From the NCBI RefSeq assembly GCF_003634705.1, contig NZ_RBWU01000002.1, positions 806,001-870,000 on the forward strand: DNA of 64,000 nt. The letters run 5' to 3'. Below, piece by piece: positions 35,321 through 44,313 of the stretch. Source of the DNA: Actinomadura pelletieri DSM 43383 (GTDB lineage: Bacteria; Actinomycetota; Actinomycetes; Streptosporangiales; Streptosporangiaceae). Each line of letters starts with the position of its first letter. Position 1 is the first letter of the stretch. The translations under genes and the position numbers were made by a program. Under the pieces are notes generated by a model. The model saw only the letters and a list, made by a program, of their open reading frames with translations. It ran no database searches and had not been told where the DNA came from.

Positions 35321-36413
35321 CCGCGCCGGGCAGCTCACCGGTCTTCAGGAAGGCGTCCAGCGCGGCCCGGTACGGCGCGATGTCAAGGCCCTGCTCCGCC
35401 AGCCACGTGTTCGACCCGTACGTGCCGGTGTACCGGTCGCCGCCGTCGCAGATCAGCGTGACGACGCTGCCGTGTTCCCCGCGCGCCAGCATCCCGGCGA
35501 TCAGCTCCGCCGCGCCCCACATGTTCGTGCCGGTCGAGCCGCCGACATCGCGCCCGCTGACCTCGGCCGTCCAGCGCATCGCCGCGACGGACGCCGCGTC
35601 CGGCACCTGGATCATCCGGTCGATCACCGTCGGCAGGAACGACGGCTCGACCCGTGGACGCCCGATGCCCTCGATCCGGGAGCCCGCCGCCGTCCGCTCC
35701 GGGTCGCCGTCGGCGAACGAGCCGTGGAACGCCGAACCCTCCGGGTCGACGACCGCCAGCCGCGTCTGGAACCGCCGGTACCGGACGTACCGGCCGATCG
35801 TCGCGGACGTTCCCCCCGTCCCGGCCCCGACCACGATCCACGACGGCTCGGGAAACCGCTCCAACCGCAGCTGATCGAAAATCGACTCGGCGATGTTGTT
35901 GTTGCCGCGCCAGTCCGTGGCCCGCTCGGCGTAGGTGAACTGGTCCATGAAGTGGCCGCCGCACTCGGCCGCGAGCCGCCGCGACTCGTCGTAGATCGAG
36001 GACGGGTCGCGCACCAGATGGCAGCGTCCGCCGTAGAACTCGATCAGCTGGATCTTCTCCGGACTGGTGGACGCGGGCATCACCGCGACGAACCGCAGCC
36101 CGAGCAGCCGCGCGAAGTACGCCTCCGACACCGCCGTCGACCCGCTGGACGCCTCGATGATCGTCGTGTCCTGGCGGATCCAGCCGTTCGCGAGCCCGTA
36201 CAGGAACAGCGACCGCGCCAGCCGGTGCTTCAACGACCCCGTCGGGTGGACGGACTCGTCCTTCAGATACAGGTCGATGCCCCAGTCGGGCGGCAGCGGG
36301 AACACGTGCAGGTGCGTGTCGGCGCTACGGTTGGCGTCGGCGTCGACACGCCGGATCGCCTCCGACACCCAGGCGCGATACCCGAGGTCGGTGCGATCCA
36401 CGGTGCGGCTCAC
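35310..36413 (-). CDS. PLP-dependent cysteine synthase/desulfhydrase family enzyme (Cds1-like)
   Basis: 367-aa fold-type II PLP enzyme. PLP Lys62 in [15 protein letters not shown], substrate loop [19 protein letters not shown], phosphate loop [16 protein letters not shown]. The extra N-terminal region and the [13 protein letters not shown] segment match the mycobacterial Rv3684/Cds1 group, which degrades L-cysteine to pyruvate, sulfide and ammonia. The name is by resemblance; O-acetylserine-based synthesis cannot be excluded. Convergent with the RIP protease gene, with an 11-base overlap at the 3' ends. Confidence 0.82.
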   Translation of the reverse strand: MSRTVDRTDLGYRAWVSEAIRRVDADANRSADTHLHVFPLPPDWGIDLYLKDESVHPTGSLKHRLARSLFLYGLANGWIRQDTTIIEASSGSTAVSEAYFARLLGLRFVAVMPASTSPEKIQLIEFYGGRCHLVRDPSSIYDESRRLAAECGGHFMDQFTYAERATDWRGNNNIAESIFDQLRLERFPEPSWIVVGAGTGGTSATIGRYVRYRRFQTRLAVVDPEGSAFHGSFADGDPERTAAGSRIEGIGRPRVEPSFLPTVIDRMIQVPDAASVAAMRWTAEVSGRDVGGSTGTNMWGAAELIAGMLARGEHGSVVTLICDGGDRYTGTYGSNTWLAEQGLDIAPYRAALDAFLKTGELPGAAIP

Positions 36414-36515
36414 AGCGGTCTTCCCCCTGAAATGTCACAGTTCCGCGGTGTCCGGTGTTGGAGTCCCACGATATCCGTGCATGTCGCCGGGCATGATGGA
36501 GGCTGCGGGGGGCAG

Positions 36516-37589
36516 ATGATCGAGATGTTCGACGAACGCATCGTGGCGACCGGGCGGCTACCACTGTTCGGTTTCTTCGTCGCGTTCATCATCACGTTCG
36601 TGTTGACGCGGGTCAACGTGCGGTTGATCCGCTCCGACGTGCGCTGGATCCGGAACGTGACCGCCGGTGACGTCCACATCCACCATGTCGTGTTCGGGGT
36701 CGTGCTGATGCTGGCGGGAGGCGTCGCGAGCCTCGCCGTGCCGGACGGCCACGTCCGGCTGGATCTGGTCGCGGCCGTCGTGTTCGGCATGGGCTCCGCG
36801 CTGGTGCTGGACGAGTTCGCGCTGATCCTGCATCTCAGCGACGTCTACTGGACGGAGAAGGGCCGCGCGTCCGTCGACGCCGTCTTCGTCGCCATCGCCG
36901 TGACCGGACTGCTGCTGCTCGGCGTCCGCCCGTTCGGCTACGAGAGCGTCGGCATCGACCCAGGTGGCGGCGACCTCAGCGGCCTCTACGCCGCGTTCCT
37001 CATCGTCAACCTGCTCTTCGCCGTGATCACACTGCTGAAGGGCAAGATCTGGACCGGGCTCATCGGGCTGTTCCTGCCCGCGCTGCTGATCGTCGGCGCC
37101 GTCCGGGTGGCGCGACCCGCCTCGCCCTGGTCCCGTTGGCGCTACGACCAGGAGTCGCGCCGGTACCAGCGGGCCGTCCGGCGGGAGAAGCAGTACCGGC
37201 GCCCCCTCATCCGCGGCAAGATCTGGGTGCAGGAGTTCATCGCGGGACGCCACGACCTGATCCCGCCGGAGCTGTTGCAGCGCCGCAACGAGGCCGCCGA
37301 ACGCGCCCGCCGCCGCCTGCGCGGCGCACGCACGACCGGACGCCGAGCCGCCGCCCGCGCCGAACGCAAGGCCGCCGCCCGCGCCGCCCGCGCCCGCAGG
37401 GCGGCCGGCCGCAGGTCAGGCGCATGGGCGGAACGCCGAGCCGAGACCCACGACCGACGCGGCGGCACATCCCGCGGCCGCAACAGGGCCGAGTCACGCC
37501 TACGAACACGCGCCGCGTCCCGACGCCGCGCCCGCAACACCCCCACGGAGGAGGAACCCCCACCGAACAGACGCGACCGCGTGCGCTAG
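36516..37589 (+). CDS. polytopic membrane protein with long Arg/Ala-rich cytoplasmic tail
   Basis: 357 aa. About five transmembrane helices within the first 210 residues (LFGFFVAFIITFVLTRVNV, VHIHHVVFGVVLMLAGG, FVAIAVTGLLLLG, AAFLIVNLLFAVITLL, GLFLPALLIVGAVRV), with the conserved HIHH pair in TM2. The C-terminal 110 residues are extremely basic (RRRLRGARTTGRRAAARAER and following), ending RDRVR. The family is common in actinomycetes but functionally unknown. The 3' end, including the stop, resembles the 118-bp repeats that follow, which suggests they arose from it. Confidence 0.72.
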   Translation: MIEMFDERIVATGRLPLFGFFVAFIITFVLTRVNVRLIRSDVRWIRNVTAGDVHIHHVVFGVVLMLAGGVASLAVPDGHVRLDLVAAVVFGMGSALVLDEFALILHLSDVYWTEKGRASVDAVFVAIAVTGLLLLGVRPFGYESVGIDPGGGDLSGLYAAFLIVNLLFAVITLLKGKIWTGLIGLFLPALLIVGAVRVARPASPWSRWRYDQESRRYQRAVRREKQYRRPLIRGKIWVQEFIAGRHDLIPPELLQRRNEAAERARRRLRGARTTGRRAAARAERKAAARAARARRAAGRRSGAWAERRAETHDRRGGTSRGRNRAESRLRTRAASRRRARNTPTEEEPPPNRRDRVR

Positions 37590-38310
37590 CCCCTGCCGCT
37601 GGACAGGACGGTCGCGTGCCCGGAACCTGAGCCAAGGCGACGATCGACGCGGTGGCATGTTTCGCGGGCGCTGGCGGCGTCGCAGGCGGCGTCGCAGGGG
37701 GTGGGCCCGGGTGCGCTAGCCCTTACTGCTTGTCCGTGGTGGAGCGTGGAGGAACGCCGGACGGAGACGCGGGTCGTCGCGGTGGCACGTTTCGCGGGCG
37801 TTGGCGGCGTCGCGGCGGCGGGCCTCGGGTGCGTTAGCCCTTACTGCTTGTCCGTGGTGGAGCGTGGAGGAACGCCGGACGGAGACGCGGGTCGTCGCGG
37901 TGGCATGTTTCGCGGGCGTTGGCGGCGTCGCGGCGGCGGGCCTCGGGTGCGTTAGCCCTTACTGCTTGTCCGTGGTGGAGCGTGGAGGAACGCCGGACGG
38001 AGACGCGGGTCGTCGCGGTGGCATGTTTCGCGGGCGTTGGCGGCGTCGCGGCGGCGGGCCTCGGGTGCGTTAGCCCTTACTGCTTGTCCGTGGTGGAGCG
38101 TGGAGGAACGCCGGACGGAGACGCGGGTCGTCGCGGTGGCATGTTCCGCGGGCGTTGGCGGCGTCGTAGGCGGCGGGCCCGGGTGCGCTAGCCCTTACTG
38201 CTTGTCCGGGGCGGGGGCGTGGCGGAACGCCGGACGGAGACGCGCGATCTTCGCGGTGGCACATCGCGTGGGCGTGGGATGGTCGAGCCGCGGTTGCGGG
38301 CGCGGCGGCG
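37590..38310. repeat. 118-bp minisatellite, four near-identical units with degenerate flanking copies
   Basis: In the plus frame each unit ends in a GTGCG[C/T]TAG stop, at 37719, 37837, 37955, 38073 and 38191, exactly 118 bases apart. Units 37720-37837, 37838-37955, 37956-38073 and 38074-38191 differ by only a few bases. A diverged unit precedes (37590-37719) and another follows (38192 to about 38310). Each unit contains GGAACGCCGGACGGAGACGC, then GTGGCATGTTTCGCGGGCG. This echoes the 3' coding end of the preceding membrane-protein gene (AERRAET...DRRGGTSRGR...RVR-stop). Units are directly joined with no unique spacers. The stretch up to the ligase gene has no other feature. Confidence 0.9.
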
Positions 38311-38379
38311 TTCCGGCGGCGGGCCCGTGGGCGTCGCGTCGGAGGTAGAGGCGCCGTCGAGTGGACGTGGTCGAGTGCG

Positions 38380-39906
38380 TTAGTCCAGGACGGGGGCGAC
38401 GGCTCGGACCGTGTCGATCGTGTCGGCCTCGGTGGCGGTCTTGTCGGGGCGGTAGCGGAGGACGCGGGCGAAGCGGAGTGCGATGCCGCCCGGGTAGCGG
38501 GGGCTGTGTTGGACGCCGTCGAAGGCGATCTCGACGACCAGTTCGGGGCGGACGTAGACGGTCCAGTCGTCCTCGCGCACGGCCAGTTCGCGGAGCCGCT
38601 TCGTCTGCCAGGACAGGAGTTCGTCGGTCAGGCCCTTGAACGTCTTGCCGAGCATGACGAACCCGCCGGTTTCGGGGTCGCGGGCGCCGAGGTGCAGGTT
38701 GGACAGCAGGCCCTGGCGCCGTCCGTGTCCCCACTCGACGGCGAGGACGACGAGGTCGAGGGTGTGCCGGGGTTTCACCTTGATCCAGCCCGCGCCGCGC
38801 CGTCCGGCGGTGTAGGGCGTGTCGAGGGACTTCACCACCACGCCTTCGTGGCCGCGCGCGACGGCCTCGTCGAAGACCTCCTTCGCCCGTGCCGGGTCAT
38901 CGGTGACGACCCGGGGCGTTCGCAGGTTCTCCGGGACGACCCGGGCGAGCGCCGCGTTCCGGTCCGCGCCGGGGGCGTCGAGCAGGTCGTCGCCGTCGAG
39001 ATGAAGCACGTCGAACAGGAAGACCGCGAGCGGCACCGGCTCGGTGGCCTTGGAGGTTCGGGTCGCGGTGCGGGCCGCCGTCACCTGGAACGGGTGGGGG
39101 CGTCCGTCCGGGCGTAGCGCGATCAGTTCGCCGTCGAACACGGCGTCGCGGACGGGCAGTTCCGCCACCGCCGCCACGACCTCGGGCAGCCGTGGGGTGA
39201 TCTCGTCCAGCGTCCGGGTGAACACCCGTGTCTCACCGCCGGACACGTGCAGTTGCGCGCGGATGCCGTCGAGCTTCCATTCCACGGCCGCGTCCGCCTT
39301 CAGCTTCCCGAAGGCGTCGTCGAGGGACGGCGCGGACGCCGCGAGCATCGGTTTGATCGGGCGCCCGACCTCCAGCGTGAACGCGCGCAGCCCCTCGACG
39401 CCGGTGCCGAGCGCCGCCGTGGCGACGGGCCCGAGCGACCCCCGCAGCATCACCGCCCGCCGCACCTCGGCGGACGGCACCCCGGCCGCCGCCGCGATCG
39501 CCTCCGCCATCACGCCGTCCAGCGCGCCCTGCCGCAGCTCACCCGTCAGCAACCTGACCAGGAAGTCCTGTTCGGGACGGGTGGCGCGACCGAGCAGTGC
39601 CGCGAGGAGTTCGCGCCGCCGGGCGACCGACCCCGCTCCGGACACCGCGCCGATCTCGGTGAACGCCGCGTCGACCTCCGGGACGGTGAGGGTGGGAGCC
39701 GGGGCGGGTGCGGGGACGTCCCGCAGCGCGGCGTACCCGACGCCGATCTGCCGCTGCGGCAGTTCGCCGGACAGGTAGGCGACCACGATCGCCGCCTCGC
39801 CGGGCTCGGCCGCGCGCAGGCACTCGGCCAGGGCCGTGACCTTGGCCTTTCGGCCCGAGGTGGCGGCCACCGCGGCCGATGTCCGGGTGAGGTCCGCTAT
39901 CAGCAT
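38380..39906 (-). CDS. lig: ATP-dependent DNA ligase (LigB-like)
   Basis: 508-aa ligase like mycobacterial LigB (Rv3062), used in repair rather than replication. N-terminal DNA-binding domain about 1-180 ([20 protein letters not shown]), adenylated Lys211 in [10 protein letters not shown], motif [12 protein letters not shown], motif [17 protein letters not shown], motif V WIKVKP, and an OB domain with [25 protein letters not shown] split as usual. ATG 39906 (MLIADLTR) is chosen; the ORF extends 12 codons further. Transcribed towards the minisatellite. Confidence 0.93.
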   Translation of the reverse strand: MLIADLTRTSAAVAATSGRKAKVTALAECLRAAEPGEAAIVVAYLSGELPQRQIGVGYAALRDVPAPAPAPTLTVPEVDAAFTEIGAVSGAGSVARRRELLAALLGRATRPEQDFLVRLLTGELRQGALDGVMAEAIAAAAGVPSAEVRRAVMLRGSLGPVATAALGTGVEGLRAFTLEVGRPIKPMLAASAPSLDDAFGKLKADAAVEWKLDGIRAQLHVSGGETRVFTRTLDEITPRLPEVVAAVAELPVRDAVFDGELIALRPDGRPHPFQVTAARTATRTSKATEPVPLAVFLFDVLHLDGDDLLDAPGADRNAALARVVPENLRTPRVVTDDPARAKEVFDEAVARGHEGVVVKSLDTPYTAGRRGAGWIKVKPRHTLDLVVLAVEWGHGRRQGLLSNLHLGARDPETGGFVMLGKTFKGLTDELLSWQTKRLRELAVREDDWTVYVRPELVVEIAFDGVQHSPRYPGGIALRFARVLRYRPDKTATEADTIDTVRAVAPVLD

Positions 39907-39999
39907 CCCTTCATTGTGTCCACGGGAACCGACAGTCAACACTGGTCAGTGGTCGGGGGCCTGACCTACCTTGAGCCGGGGAACCAAGACGGGAGTGAG

Positions 40000-40764
40000 G
40001 TGCGAGGCGTGGGACCAGAGCGTCCGGTTGAACCGTTCCATCGGCTGTATTCTCCGCCGGAGCCGCCGTCTCCCGAGCGCGGCCCGTACCGTTCGCGGAG
40101 GTTCACGTGGTCCGCGGGTGGTGTCGTGCTCGCCGCCGCGGCCGTCCTGACCTACCTGGTGGTACCCGGGCCGGGGGAGGGCGACGCGGCCGCACGGTCG
40201 GAACCGGCCAGGGCGGCCATGCCGGGGTCGGGTGGGCGAGACCGGGCGGCGCCCGCGGGTCCGCGGGTGGCGCGGGCGCTTCCGCCGCCCTGCGGGACGG
40301 TGTCGCAGGGCACCGTCGACCGGGTCGTCCCGGGGGCGAGACGGTCGCAGAACGCGAACTCGACGCTGACCACGTGCACGTACTCCTCGGCGGGAGCGGA
40401 GTTCCCGTGGCTGCGCGTGGAGGCGCACCTGTACGCGCCCGGGAACACCGTGACGCCGGTACGGGACGCCGAGGGCTCCTACGACGCGCGGTGGGCGGAG
40501 GCCAACGACGCCCCGGCCGTCCGGACGATCACCCTGGAGCGCCAGCCGGGCGTCGGGAACGAGGCGTACCGCTGGTTCAAGGCGGACGAGACGGAACCGG
40601 CCGTGGTCGGGCAGCTCACCGCCCGGACCGGCAACACGGTCGTCACGGTCAGCTACGGCGAACACGCCCCCGACGAAGAGGCGCGGGAGAGCCGGGCGGA
40701 GTCGAGTCTCGCCACGGTCACGGCCATCGCCCGAGAAGTGCTCGCCGCGCTAAATGATTTCTGA
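40000..40764 (+). CDS. membrane-anchored DUF3558-like extracytoplasmic protein
   Basis: 254 aa. A cytoplasmic Pro-rich N-terminus (EPFHRLYSPPEPPSPERGPY), one signal-anchor TM helix near 42-62 (SAGGVVLAAAAVLTYLVV), then an extracytoplasmic domain. A Cys pair in PPCGTVSQGTVDRVV and LTTCTYSSAGAEFPWL resembles DUF3558 proteins, which occur in actinobacterial envelopes. The GTG at 40000 has GGGAG about 5 bases upstream; GTG 40009 is an alternative. Monocistronic; function unknown. Confidence 0.65.
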   Translation: MRGVGPERPVEPFHRLYSPPEPPSPERGPYRSRRFTWSAGGVVLAAAAVLTYLVVPGPGEGDAAARSEPARAAMPGSGGRDRAAPAGPRVARALPPPCGTVSQGTVDRVVPGARRSQNANSTLTTCTYSSAGAEFPWLRVEAHLYAPGNTVTPVRDAEGSYDARWAEANDAPAVRTITLERQPGVGNEAYRWFKADETEPAVVGQLTARTGNTVVTVSYGEHAPDEEARESRAESSLATVTAIAREVLAALNDF

Positions 40765-40905
40765 CCTGAATCGGCCGATCATGGCATATTCCCTGTCAAC
40801 AGCTTCTAAGGTGGTCGCTAAAGGGGAGGGAGCGCGTCGATTATGCTCCCGGACCATGCCAGGTGATCGGCGCGCGTGACGCCCGGGGAGGAGGAGGTCG
40901 ACGAC

Positions 40906-40944
40906 GTGACCGTACAATCGGTAGGAGTGTCCTGGGTGAGATGA
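40906..40944 (+). CDS. very short ORF (12 codons), possible leader peptide
   Basis: GTG ORF TVQSVGVSWVR with an unusually strong Shine-Dalgarno (GGAGGAGGAGG, spacing 8) and a stop followed 29 bases later by a strong hairpin. The next plus-strand gene is more than 1 kb away, so it is not an attenuator of an adjacent gene. It may be part of a small RNA. Coding is suggested only by the ribosome site. Confidence 0.3.
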   Translation: MTVQSVGVSWVR

Positions 40945-40973
40945 GCCCAGGTCAGTAAGCCGTACTCGTCGAC

Positions 40974-41004
40974 GGGCCGCGGAGTGGACCCCGCTCCGCG
41001 GCCC
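40974..41004 (+). terminator. terminator-like hairpin
   Basis: GGGCCGCGGAG (40974-40984) pairs perfectly with CTCCGCGGCCC (40994-41004) over a 9-base loop; the following TAGTGGTTTCC is only moderately T-rich. It closes the short-ORF unit. Confidence 0.6.
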
Positions 41005-41122
41005 TAGTGGTTTCCGTTGCATGTGCCAATGCAGATGGCATTTCTCACACCGTTTTCGGCCAGTATTTGGAGTCAAACAAAATGGCCCGGTGGTCGCTTT
41101 TCGCGGCCCGACGTTCCCGCGA

Positions 41123-41986
41123 TCAGACGCGGGGAGCGGGCAACTTCGCCAGGAGGCGCAGAGATGCCGGAGACACCCGCGACAGGGTGTGCAGGAGATG
41201 CCCCTCGAAGTTGACGGGAACCACCGGCCTGTTCTTCACGATGGCGTGCACGATGCGTTCGGCGACCCTCTCCGGCGGGTAGTTGCGCATCTTGAGGGCT
41301 CGCCGGCCGCGCTCGCGGAGCAGCTCACGGATCGACTCGTCGCGCACGGCGTAGAGCCCGTTCTTCGCGATGTCGGTGCTGACGAAGCCGGGGCAGACGG
41401 CGGTGACGCCGATACGGGATGCCGCGAGTTCGGCGCGCAGGCACTCGCTCAGCATGAGCACGGCGGCCTTCGTCGTGCAGTAGGCGGGCAGCGTGCGGGT
41501 CGGGGCGTACGCGGCGGCGGACGCGATGTTGACGATGTGTCCGCCGAAGTTGGGGGCGTCGGGCTTGTTGGGCAGTGCGTGCACCCGGTCGTACATCTGG
41601 CGGCCGAACAGGCGGCAGCCGTGCACGACGCCCCACAGGTTGACGCCGACGACGCTGTTCCACTCGTCCAGCCCGGTGTCGAGGAACGACCCGGAGACCG
41701 CGATGCCCGCGTTGTTGACCAGGATGTCGGGGACCCGGCGCGACTCCTTCACCTCGGCCGCGAACTCCTCCATGGCGGCGGCGTCCGACACGTCCACCTG
41801 GTAGGCGACGCCTCCGGCGCCGACCGACTTGGCGAGCGTGGCGGTCCGTTCGGCCGCGTCCAGGTCGATGTCGGCGGCGACGACGGTCGCGCCGTGCCCG
41901 GCGAGCGCCAGGGCGGTGGCCCGGCCGATGCCGCTGCCGGCTCCGGTGACGACGGCGAGCGCCCCGTCGAAGTGCGCAAGGGGCAT
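41123..41986 (-). CDS. SDR family NAD(P)-dependent oxidoreductase
   Basis: 287-aa classical short-chain dehydrogenase. Rossmann motif TGAGSGIG near 14-21, NNAG in DILVNNAGIAVSG, catalytic Ser in IVNIASAAAYAP and YxxxK as YCTTK. The start ATG 41986 has GGGAGGT about 5 bases upstream. It is divergent from a Baeyer-Villiger-type monooxygenase across 102 bases, a pairing seen in actinobacterial clusters that oxidise ketones, alcohols or lipids (compare mymA-sadH in mycobacteria). Substrate unknown. Confidence 0.9.
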   Translation of the reverse strand: MPLAHFDGALAVVTGAGSGIGRATALALAGHGATVVAADIDLDAAERTATLAKSVGAGGVAYQVDVSDAAAMEEFAAEVKESRRVPDILVNNAGIAVSGSFLDTGLDEWNSVVGVNLWGVVHGCRLFGRQMYDRVHALPNKPDAPNFGGHIVNIASAAAYAPTRTLPAYCTTKAAVLMLSECLRAELAASRIGVTAVCPGFVSTDIAKNGLYAVRDESIRELLRERGRRALKMRNYPPERVAERIVHAIVKNRPVVPVNFEGHLLHTLSRVSPASLRLLAKLPAPRV

Positions 41987-42053
41987 ATGGACCTCCCAGG
42001 CGTCGGATGAGCGGTAACCACCGTACAAAGGTCGTGGTGGCGGTCGGCGATTA

Positions 42054-42070
42054 ACCTACTCCGGGTAGGT
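42054..42070. promoter_or_regulatory. inverted-repeat operator candidate in the SDR/BVMO divergent promoter
   Basis: ACCTAC-TCCGG-GTAGGT is a perfect 6-bp dyad with 5-base spacer, located 18 bases before the monooxygenase ATG in the shared 102-base intergenic region. Size and position fit a TetR-family operator; the TetR gene at 43574-44221 is the obvious candidate binder. Inference. Confidence 0.45.
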
Positions 42071-42088
42071 ATCGCGAGAGGACGGGTC

Positions 42089-43552
42089 ATGACCGAGCGC
42101 GCTCCGGCGATCGTCATCATCGGTTCGGGTTTCGCCGGCCTCGGCATGGCGATCCGGCTGAAGCAGGCGGGGTTCCACGACTTCGTGATCCTGGAGAAGA
42201 GCCACGCCCTCGGCGGGACGTGGTACGACAACACCTATCCCGGCTGCGCCTGCGACGTGCCCTCGCACCTGTACTCCTTCTCGTTCGAGCTGAACCCGGG
42301 GTGGACGCGGGTGTTCGCGTCGCAGCCCGAGATCCGCGCCTACATGGAGCGCACCGCCGACAAGTACCGCGTGCGGGGGCACATCCGTTTCGGCGCGGCC
42401 GTCGACGCCATGGAGTGGGACGACGCGGCCCGACACTGGAAGGTGATGCTCGCGGACGGGACGACCCTCACCCCGAAGGCCGTCGTGTCGGGTATCGGCG
42501 CGCTGCACGTCCCGTCCGTGCCCGAACTGCCGGGCGCCGAACGGTTCCGGGGCAAGGCTTTCCACTCCGCCGAGTGGGACCATTCCTACGACCTCACCGG
42601 CAAGCGGGTCGCCGTCATCGGGACGGGCGCGTCCGCGGTCCAGTTCGTCCCGCGGGTGGTGAAGCAGGCGGGCGACGTCGTCGTGTTCCAGCGGACGCCG
42701 CCCTGGGTCCAGCCGAGACCCGACGGCCCCATTTCCGAACGGCTCCGCCGGACGTTCAGGTTGGTACCGGGCACCGCTCGGGCGTTCCGCGCCGGCGTCT
42801 ACTGGGCGTTGGAGGCCCGCGGCATCGGCTTCACCGTCGACCCGCGCCTGTTCGGGTCGCAGGAACGGCTGGCGCGGCGGCACCTCGAGAAACAGGTCGC
42901 CGACCCGGAACTGCGCGCCAAGCTGACGCCCGACTACGGGATCGGCTGCAAGCGGATCCTGCTGTCCAGCGACTACTATCCGGCGCTCACCCGTCCGCAC
43001 GTGGAACTGGAGACGTCCGGCATCGCGGAGGTCCGCGAGAACTCCATCGTCACCGTGGACGGACGCGAACACGAGGTCGACTGCGTCATCTACGGCACCG
43101 GCTTCAAGGTGACCAAGACCCTCACCGACCTGCGGGTCACCGGACGCGGCGGCGTCAAACTCCAGGAGATCTGGGCGAACGGCATCGAGGCGCACCGCGG
43201 CACGACCATTCCGGGCCTGCCGAACTTCTTCATGTTGCTCGGCCCGAACACCGGCCTCGGGCACACGTCCGTCGTGTTCATGATCGAGGTGCAGATCCGG
43301 CATGTCATGAGCTGTCTGCGACTGCTGCGGGACCGCGGCGCCGACACCATCGAGCCGCGACCGGAGGTGTCCCGCCGCTACAACGACCGCCTGCAGCGGC
43401 GGCTGCGCCGCGCGGTGTGGAACGCGGGCGGCTGCGACAGTTGGTACCTGGACGACCAGGGCGTCAACCGCACGGTGTGGCCCGGCCCGTCGTTCGAGTT
43501 CTGGGCCACCGTCCGCAGGGCCAGGCCGAAGGAGTACGTCCTCGACCGTTGA
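42089..43552 (+). CDS. flavin-containing Baeyer-Villiger-type monooxygenase
   Basis: 487 aa. FAD Rossmann motif IGSGFAGLG near 11-19, substrate/FAD segment ALGGTWYDNTYPGCACDVPS, the BVMO fingerprint FRGKAFHSAEWD (FxGxxxHxxxWD) near 153, NADPH Rossmann VIGTGASAVQ near 177 and the late ATG-type motif IYGTGFKVT. Expected to insert oxygen next to a ketone or oxygenate a heteroatom using NADPH and O2. Divergent from the SDR gene and convergent with a TetR gene; the three probably form one regulated catabolic or detoxification unit. Confidence 0.92.
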   Translation: MTERAPAIVIIGSGFAGLGMAIRLKQAGFHDFVILEKSHALGGTWYDNTYPGCACDVPSHLYSFSFELNPGWTRVFASQPEIRAYMERTADKYRVRGHIRFGAAVDAMEWDDAARHWKVMLADGTTLTPKAVVSGIGALHVPSVPELPGAERFRGKAFHSAEWDHSYDLTGKRVAVIGTGASAVQFVPRVVKQAGDVVVFQRTPPWVQPRPDGPISERLRRTFRLVPGTARAFRAGVYWALEARGIGFTVDPRLFGSQERLARRHLEKQVADPELRAKLTPDYGIGCKRILLSSDYYPALTRPHVELETSGIAEVRENSIVTVDGREHEVDCVIYGTGFKVTKTLTDLRVTGRGGVKLQEIWANGIEAHRGTTIPGLPNFFMLLGPNTGLGHTSVVFMIEVQIRHVMSCLRLLRDRGADTIEPRPEVSRRYNDRLQRRLRRAVWNAGGCDSWYLDDQGVNRTVWPGPSFEFWATVRRARPKEYVLDR

Positions 43553-43573
43553 TGGGACGCCGTTCGGCAGGGG

Positions 43574-44221
43574 CTACTTGTCGGGAGCGAAGATGGGCCG
43601 GAAACCGGCGATGAGCTGGCGGATCACCGGACGCTGTTCGGCCGGGGTGCGGCCGCGCAGCCCGTGGATCGGATCGAGGCCGTCGTAGTAGGGAGCGAGG
43701 GCCAGGAACGGCAGGAGGGTCATCAACCAGGTGGCGAGGACCTCCAGGTCGGCGTCCTCGCGGATGTCGCCCCGGGCCTGCCAGACCTGGAGCAGCGGAT
43801 GGATGACCTGCAGGTAGTGCTGGTTCGCCGTGTCGCGGACGACGGACCGGACGCTGTTGTCGAGTTCGAAGTTCGTCGCGGCGGTGACCCCGCGTTCCAG
43901 CGGGTGGTCGGCCATGTACTCGGTCCAGTCGCAGATGGCGTCGACCAGCCATTCGTCGAAGGGCTGGTCGAAGTCGATCCGCTCCATGCGGCGTTCCATC
44001 TCCTCGCGGACGCGGCGGGACGCCTCGTCGCAGACGAACGCGTAGAACTCCAGCTTGTCGCTGAAGTACTGGAAGAGGGAGCCCTTGGCGATGCCCGCCT
44101 CGCGCGCGATGGTGTTCAGACTGCCCGTCGAATACCCGTTCTCGCCGAACTCGCGCATCGCGACCTCGAGCACCCGCTCACGCTTGGCGACGTTGAGGCG
44201 GAACCAGGTCGACGTTGGCAT
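43574..44221 (-). CDS. TetR/AcrR family transcriptional regulator
   Basis: 215 aa. N-terminal TetR HTH about 12-60: KRERVLEVAMREFGENGYST, LNTIAREAGIAKGSLFQYFS. The C-terminal ligand domain contains ICDWTEYMADHPLERGVTAA and LEVLATWLMTLLPFLALAPY. It ends 21 bases from the convergent monooxygenase gene and likely controls the SDR/BVMO promoter, where a dyad is visible. Ligand unknown. Confidence 0.9.
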   Translation of the reverse strand: MPTSTWFRLNVAKRERVLEVAMREFGENGYSTGSLNTIAREAGIAKGSLFQYFSDKLEFYAFVCDEASRRVREEMERRMERIDFDQPFDEWLVDAICDWTEYMADHPLERGVTAATNFELDNSVRSVVRDTANQHYLQVIHPLLQVWQARGDIREDADLEVLATWLMTLLPFLALAPYYDGLDPIHGLRGRTPAEQRPVIRQLIAGFRPIFAPDK

Positions 44222-44313
44222 GAATCCCTTCGACTTTCCGTCAGGAGCCGGTAATCCTCAGGTCAGGATAACGGTCCGTGCCCTTCCATGTGACCAAAAA
44301 CACCACTGAAACA

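Larger units (their letters stand above)
40765..41122. other. 358-base gap with a 12-codon ORF and hairpins
   Basis: No long gene. It holds GGGGAGGAGGAGG (40885-40897), a short GTG ORF at 40906-40944 (12 codons, TVQSVGVSWVR), a TACAAT hexamer at 40913-40918, a small hairpin CCTGGG/CCCAGG (40931-40951) and the 11-bp terminator-like hairpin at 40974-41004. The last 110 bases, down to the minus-strand SDR stop, show nothing recognisable. Confidence 0.5.

Noticed and set aside
33884..35338. 484-codon minus-strand open frame opposite the RIP protease
   Set aside because: Shadow of a gene with HELGH, PDZ and LDG motifs; the antisense translation resembles no family.
37590..38310. CRISPR-like array
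   Set aside because: Units are 118 bp and directly adjacent with no unique spacers, and there are no cas genes in the window.
37652..38348. Chain of overlapping 84-103-codon ORFs repeating the same peptide
   Set aside because: They are translations of the 118-bp minisatellite in one frame; no ribosome sites and all share the repeat-derived sequence.
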